DNA of 43,875 bases from positions 1-43,875 of the forward strand of contig QHVI01000038.1 of the NCBI GenBank assembly GCA_003223515.1. The letters run 5' to 3'. Shown piece after piece: positions 40,300 to 43,875 of the stretch. A program made the translations under genes and the position numbers. Position 1 is the first letter of the stretch; every line of letters starts with the position of its first letter. This stretch comes from Candidatus Angelobacter sp. Gp1-AA117. GTDB taxonomy: Bacteria; Acidobacteriota; Terriglobia; Terriglobales; Acidobacteriaceae. The notes under the pieces are model-generated. The model saw only the letters and a program-made list of their open reading frames with translations. It was not told the origin of the DNA and ran no database searches.

Positions 40300-43295
40300 C
40301 AGAATGTCTGTCCTATGCTAAAGAAAAAATTAAAGTGGCGCAGTTGATCGGTCCGGTTTTCCCTGACTATGGGAAAGACCGGCGGATTCAAGTTATAGCC
40401 CAGATCAAAGCTCACCGGCCCGATAGGCGTGCGATAACGTACCCCTCCGCCGACGGCATGGGAGATGTAATTGAAATTACATACCGGGTTGGCAAGGTTG
40501 AGGCACTGGTCCTGCCTGGGTTGCGTTTGCCGGAAAAGGCTGTCCACAATGTCTCCCGCCGAGGTAAATACATTCCCCATATCATGGAACACCACCGCAC
40601 TGAGATCGTTGCCGACAAAGGGTAGCGGCAGCGGCGGGGTGCGCAGTTCCAGATTATTCAGAAAAGTGGCCTGGCCACCCAGAGGAAAGCCGGTCTGCAA
40701 GTCGCGCGGCCCTGCCTGGTTCACGCCGAATCCGCGATGCGAGTTGCTGCCGCCGGCAAAGAAGCGCTCCGGCAGCGGGATGAAGTCTGTAGAGCTGAAA
40801 GGCTCTTCGAATCCGATGCGGGTGGAGCGCGCAAACACCCAGCGCTTTTTGTGGAACTGATAATAAGTAGAATTCTGCGCGATAAAGCGGCTGAAGTTTG
40901 CCTGCGAACCAAAGATGTTGGACGCCACACCGGTATCGAAGGTATTGAAGGTTCCCTTATGGGAATCTGTGGGATCGTCGCGGGTATCGCGCAGGTAAGT
41001 GAATGCAGGCATACCCACGCGCACCGGCTGCGAAAACAGCGGCACCAGGCTGGGATCAATCAGAAGAGTATCTTCCGGAATGCTGACCCGTCGATAGATA
41101 AGCCGGTAAAGCAAAGTTGTGGCCTTATTCAATGATTGTTTTATCTCGCCTGAACCTTCCAGCCGCCGCGCTTCAAAGGTACGCACGTCAAAGGTGTCGT
41201 CATAGAACACGGTCAGGTTCATGGTCAGATTTTTGTTTTCCCACCAGCGTGGGGCGCTATAGCTGATCAGTGCATGCTTCTTCAGATTGCCGTACTGGGT
41301 CTGGAGAGTGATGGTATGGTCGCGTCCACGGAAATTCAGCCGCGTCACGTCGAACGATATACGCGCGCTGGCCCCAGTATTGCCCTGCGGCTGCGTGGAA
41401 CTGGAGGGCTGCCCGGTCTGTACTTCAAAGCCAAGTCCATAGGTAAATGTGTAGCGGCGAGCCTCGACTACCTGAAAGTTCACATTCTTGTGGGTTGCGT
41501 CGCCTTCAGGATTCTGCACCGCCATTTCCACTGAGTTAAAAAGGCCAAGATCGTACAGGCGGCGCTGCGACTCCAGCATCTGTTCCTGACTCAGTGGCTG
41601 GGAAGGCTGGATGGCCATCTCCCTCTGTACGACAAAGGGCTTGGTGTAATGCAGGCCGGAGATGAGAAGATTATCCACGAATACCTGCTCGCCTTCGGTG
41701 ATCTTATAGGTCACGTCCACCTGTTGAGGATTGTGGGGCGCAGGCTTGGCTGAGGACTCGAATCTCACATCCGGAAATCCGCGATTGAAGTAGTAATTCG
41801 TGACCTGCACCTGGTCGGCCGCCGCATTGGTTTCAGAGTAGGGCTGGCCTTCGGTCATCTGAATCAGGCTGCGCAGCGTGTCTGTGCTGATGGCAGAGTT
41901 TCCATAGATATTCAATGTGCCGACCAGCGTTTGCGGCCCTTCATCAACTTTCAGTGATACCTTGATCGCCCCCTTCTTACCGCGATAATCATCCTGAACG
42001 TTGCCGGCAACTTTGGCCTGAAGAAAGCCGTTGGAGTGGTAGAGGCTCTCGATGTTCCGCACATCGCGTGCCAGTATTGACTGGCTGTAGAGACCGTGCA
42101 GTTGCAGTCCTCCGGCGGGCTGCAACTGCATGCGCTCGCGAATCGTTTCCTTATCAAAATACCTGTTGCCGGTGATCTCGATCTCCACCACCTTGTGGCG
42201 CTCGCCCTGGTCAATATCAAAAACTATGTTGGTGCGGTCGGCGGCCGGATCATTTTTTGCCGTGAATCCTACTTTGGCTTCAAAGTAGCCTTTGGTCTGA
42301 AAATAGTCGCGTATGTTACGGCTGCCTTCAGCAAGCAGATCGTCGTCCACCGCGTTCTCCTGGTAAATCGGGACGTATTTCTTGACGAGGCCTGTGCGTA
42401 AATTTGCGCCTTCCACTTTAACGTCAACCACCGGCCCCCGGACAATCTCGAAGGTGTAATCCAGAGTATTGTTCTCAGGGCGATAGTCCCTGTGGGTAAT
42501 GGACACCTGTGCTTCCAGACGATTCCTGCCTTGATACCTTTTGCGTAGACGCTGGAGTGCCCGGGTGGTACGGTTGGCGCTGACCTCGTCGCCCGGATGT
42601 AATTTGGCAATGTCAGAAATCTGAAGCGGATCCAGGCCCGGCGTCCCACTGATTACGATGTGTCCTACGCGAGCACGCGAGCCCTTTTTCACCACAAAAA
42701 GAACTTTCACTTCCTGGTCTTTCGAGTTCCACTCGTAAGAGGGCTGAATGGCAGCGCGATAGTAGCCGTTCTCCTGGAGGATATGCTGCATGCCGGCAAT
42801 AGCGGCGGCGATCGTTTCTTCACTGAATTGCTCGCCCAGGTTCAGTTTGCTGGCATTCAGCAGTTGCGTGCCGCTGGGCTGATCAGAAGAACCTTCCACC
42901 AGGATGGAGCCGAAGAAAAAATTCTCCCGCGCATCGAAAACCAGGACAATCTCACCCCTGGCATTGCGCTGCGCTTCCACTTCAATCACGGAGAAGCGCC
43001 CGGTGTTGTAAAGAGCCTGCACGCTCTCACGTACCTTATATTTATCCAGCGGCTCGTTGGTTTTCTGCACCAGCAAGGGCTCCAGCCACGCGGGATTCTC
43101 AATGGCTGCACTGCGAACATGGACCTCGGCGACCGGAAGTCCCTGCAGGTTGTTGAGGCTGGTCAAGGGACGTTGCGGCGTTTCAGGTGAAGCGCTGGCT
43201 GCGGGTTGGGCGGGAGTACTCTGCTGGGCGGCAACCGACACCACGGCAATAGCACTCCATAACAACAACGCCAGATACACTGGTGGAAACCGCAA
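40299..43295 (-). CDS. Omp85-family outer-membrane assembly protein (TamA/BamA-like)
   Basis: 998 aa from a probable TTG start (43293-43295) with AAGGGG before it. The signal peptide (YLALLLWSAIAVVSVAAQ) is followed by several POTRA domains, seen as recurring patterns such as VRESVQALYNTGRFSVIEVE, TRALQRLRKRYQGRNRLEAQ and ESQRRLYDLGLFNSVEMAV. A C-terminal 16-strand-type barrel contains the RGF motif (SNSHRGFGVNQAGPRDL) and ends in a terminal Phe (FFFSIGQTF). It is large for TamA, with five or more POTRA units, and so may serve as a BamA-like insertase. Adjacent TamB- and SurA-like genes indicate a TamA role. First gene of the operon. Confidence 0.93.
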   Translation of the reverse strand: MRFPPVYLALLLWSAIAVVSVAAQQSTPAQPAASASPETPQRPLTSLNNLQGLPVAEVHVRSAAIENPAWLEPLLVQKTNEPLDKYKVRESVQALYNTGRFSVIEVEAQRNARGEIVLVFDARENFFFGSILVEGSSDQPSGTQLLNASKLNLGEQFSEETIAAAIAGMQHILQENGYYRAAIQPSYEWNSKDQEVKVLFVVKKGSRARVGHIVISGTPGLDPLQISDIAKLHPGDEVSANRTTRALQRLRKRYQGRNRLEAQVSITHRDYRPENNTLDYTFEIVRGPVVDVKVEGANLRTGLVKKYVPIYQENAVDDDLLAEGSRNIRDYFQTKGYFEAKVGFTAKNDPAADRTNIVFDIDQGERHKVVEIEITGNRYFDKETIRERMQLQPAGGLQLHGLYSQSILARDVRNIESLYHSNGFLQAKVAGNVQDDYRGKKGAIKVSLKVDEGPQTLVGTLNIYGNSAISTDTLRSLIQMTEGQPYSETNAAADQVQVTNYYFNRGFPDVRFESSAKPAPHNPQQVDVTYKITEGEQVFVDNLLISGLHYTKPFVVQREMAIQPSQPLSQEQMLESQRRLYDLGLFNSVEMAVQNPEGDATHKNVNFQVVEARRYTFTYGLGFEVQTGQPSSSTQPQGNTGASARISFDVTRLNFRGRDHTITLQTQYGNLKKHALISYSAPRWWENKNLTMNLTVFYDDTFDVRTFEARRLEGSGEIKQSLNKATTLLYRLIYRRVSIPEDTLLIDPSLVPLFSQPVRVGMPAFTYLRDTRDDPTDSHKGTFNTFDTGVASNIFGSQANFSRFIAQNSTYYQFHKKRWVFARSTRIGFEEPFSSTDFIPLPERFFAGGSNSHRGFGVNQAGPRDLQTGFPLGGQATFLNNLELRTPPLPLPFVGNDLSAVVFHDMGNVFTSAGDIVDSLFRQTQPRQDQCLNLANPVCNFNYISHAVGGGVRYRTPIGPVSFDLGYNLNPPVFPIVRENRTDQLRHFNFFFSIGQTF

Positions 43296-43480
43296 CAGTT
43301 TGTTTGCCCCTTATTTTTTGCCGAGCGTCTACTCAATACAAACCAGACAGGGCCGCCAAAGTTTCTCTTAATCCCTGCTTAAGTCTTTCTGTCCTAGCAA
43401 CATCTCCCAGCATTATATTGGGTGATATGCTCCTTTGCGTCCTTAGCGTCCTTTGCGGTTCAACCTATAATTAAAGGTCA

Positions 43481-43875
43481 GTGAACTTCAGCGACCGTTA
43501 TTCCCGGCAAATCCTGTTTCCCGGCATTGGCCCTGAAGGCCAAAGGAAACTCGCGCACTCCAGAGTCACCATCGTCGGCTGCGGAGCCACCGGGGCCTGC
43601 GTCTCCAGCCTGCTGGCGCGCGCGGGCGTGGGTTTTCTGCGGATTATCGACCGCGACTACGTGGAGAGCAGCAACCTGCAGCGCCAGGTGCTGTTTGATG
43701 AGGCGGACGCGGCTGAGTCCCTGCCTAAAGCAGTGGCCGCAGCCAGAAAAATTTCAGCATTTAATTCTGAGGTGCGGGTGCAGCCGGAGGTGGCCGACCT
43801 CACGCCGGAAAACATCGAAGCGCTGCTGGAGAATGCAGACCTCCTTCTCGACGCTACGGACAATTTCGAGACGCG
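43481..43875 (+). CDS. ThiF/MoeB/HesA-family E1-like adenylyltransferase (cut by window edge)
   Basis: From GTG 43481, with AAAGG upstream, the frame reads [20 protein letters not shown], then [20 protein letters not shown], then [20 protein letters not shown], and reaches [12 protein letters not shown] at the end of the window. The ATP-binding GCGATG, the Arg of the Q-R-Q block and the DATDN motif are those of MoeB/ThiF enzymes, which adenylate the C-terminal Gly of a small sulfur-carrier protein for molybdopterin, thiamine or thio-modification. The catalytic Cys and zinc site lie outside. It is divergent from the Omp85 operon, with about 185 bp between. Confidence 0.93.
   Translation, partial: MNFSDRYSRQILFPGIGPEGQRKLAHSRVTIVGCGATGACVSSLLARAGVGFLRIIDRDYVESSNLQRQVLFDEADAAESLPKAVAAARKISAFNSEVRVQPEVADLTPENIEALLENADLLLDATDNFET

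Overview
The window reads as a chromosomal segment of an Acidobacteriota bacterium, most likely a Terriglobia/Koribacter-like lineage. This is inferred from four things: a futalosine-route menaquinone gene (MqnE) with a UbiA-type prenyltransferase, a pair of large secreted carboxypeptidase-regulatory-domain proteins, a BlaI/BlaR1-type pair, and gene gaps crowded with small dispersed repeats of the kind common in that phylum. No database search was possible, so family names come from motifs and architecture read directly in the translations.

Left part (1-15.8 kb), accessory and patchwork. An IS end (ISL3-like transposase tail) abuts a visibly AT-rich STAND/NB-ARC ATPase whose reading frame stays open upstream of its first ATG, so the gene is probably 5'-truncated. 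Next come a tRNA-Lys(UUU), a repeat-rich gap, and housekeeping or hypothetical genes: a secreted protein, a HAD dehalogenase, an M20 peptidase, a cupin/JmjC remnant, a bacilliredoxin, a YkgJ-type Cys-cluster protein, a patatin phospholipase, a membrane protein with a kinase-like dimerisation helix, two overlapping DUF507 genes, and a zinc-ribbon/Sel1 protein. Four copies of one nested repeat, plus an independent insertion with an 11-bp flanking duplication, show a small non-autonomous mobile element family.

Centre (15.8-22.2 kb), the most interesting region. It is an apparently intact RiPP locus of the graspetide (omega-ester peptide) type: a very short HlyD-like adaptor, a C39-peptidase ABC exporter overlapping it by 4 bp, five small precursor genes of 50-57 codons, and two paralogous MvdD-like ATP-grasp ligases. 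All five precursors share a leader (roughly RVLSR..ARELT.EE followed by a GA/GG cleavage site) and a new-looking core pattern: T-x-C-[T/S], then DGD, then a C-terminal Glu-Cys. Four of them are followed by a strong stem-loop. The ligases would cross-link the cores, and the C39 domain would remove the leader at the double-glycine-type site during export.

Right of this (22.4-28.6 kb) are a BlaI repressor with a twin-dyad operator, and a 920-aa M56 (BlaR1-like) protein whose C-terminus is eight helical TDYE repeats in place of a penicillin sensor. Beyond them is a two-gene minus-strand operon coding for a fusion of a ribosome-hibernation (HPF/RaiA-like) domain to a sigma-70-like module, followed by a bacterial eRF1-like protein. 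Together these suggest a ribosome-state-to-transcription stress module.

The last third (28.8-43.9 kb, mostly minus strand) holds mqnE, a small orphan MazE-antitoxin tail, two secreted carboxypeptidase-regulatory-like paralogues, a UbiA/MqnP prenyltransferase, and a tightly packed envelope operon (Omp85/TamA-like, SurA-N-like chaperone, TamB-like, Pcm). The window ends in a divergent ThiF/MoeB-type E1-like gene cut by the window edge.
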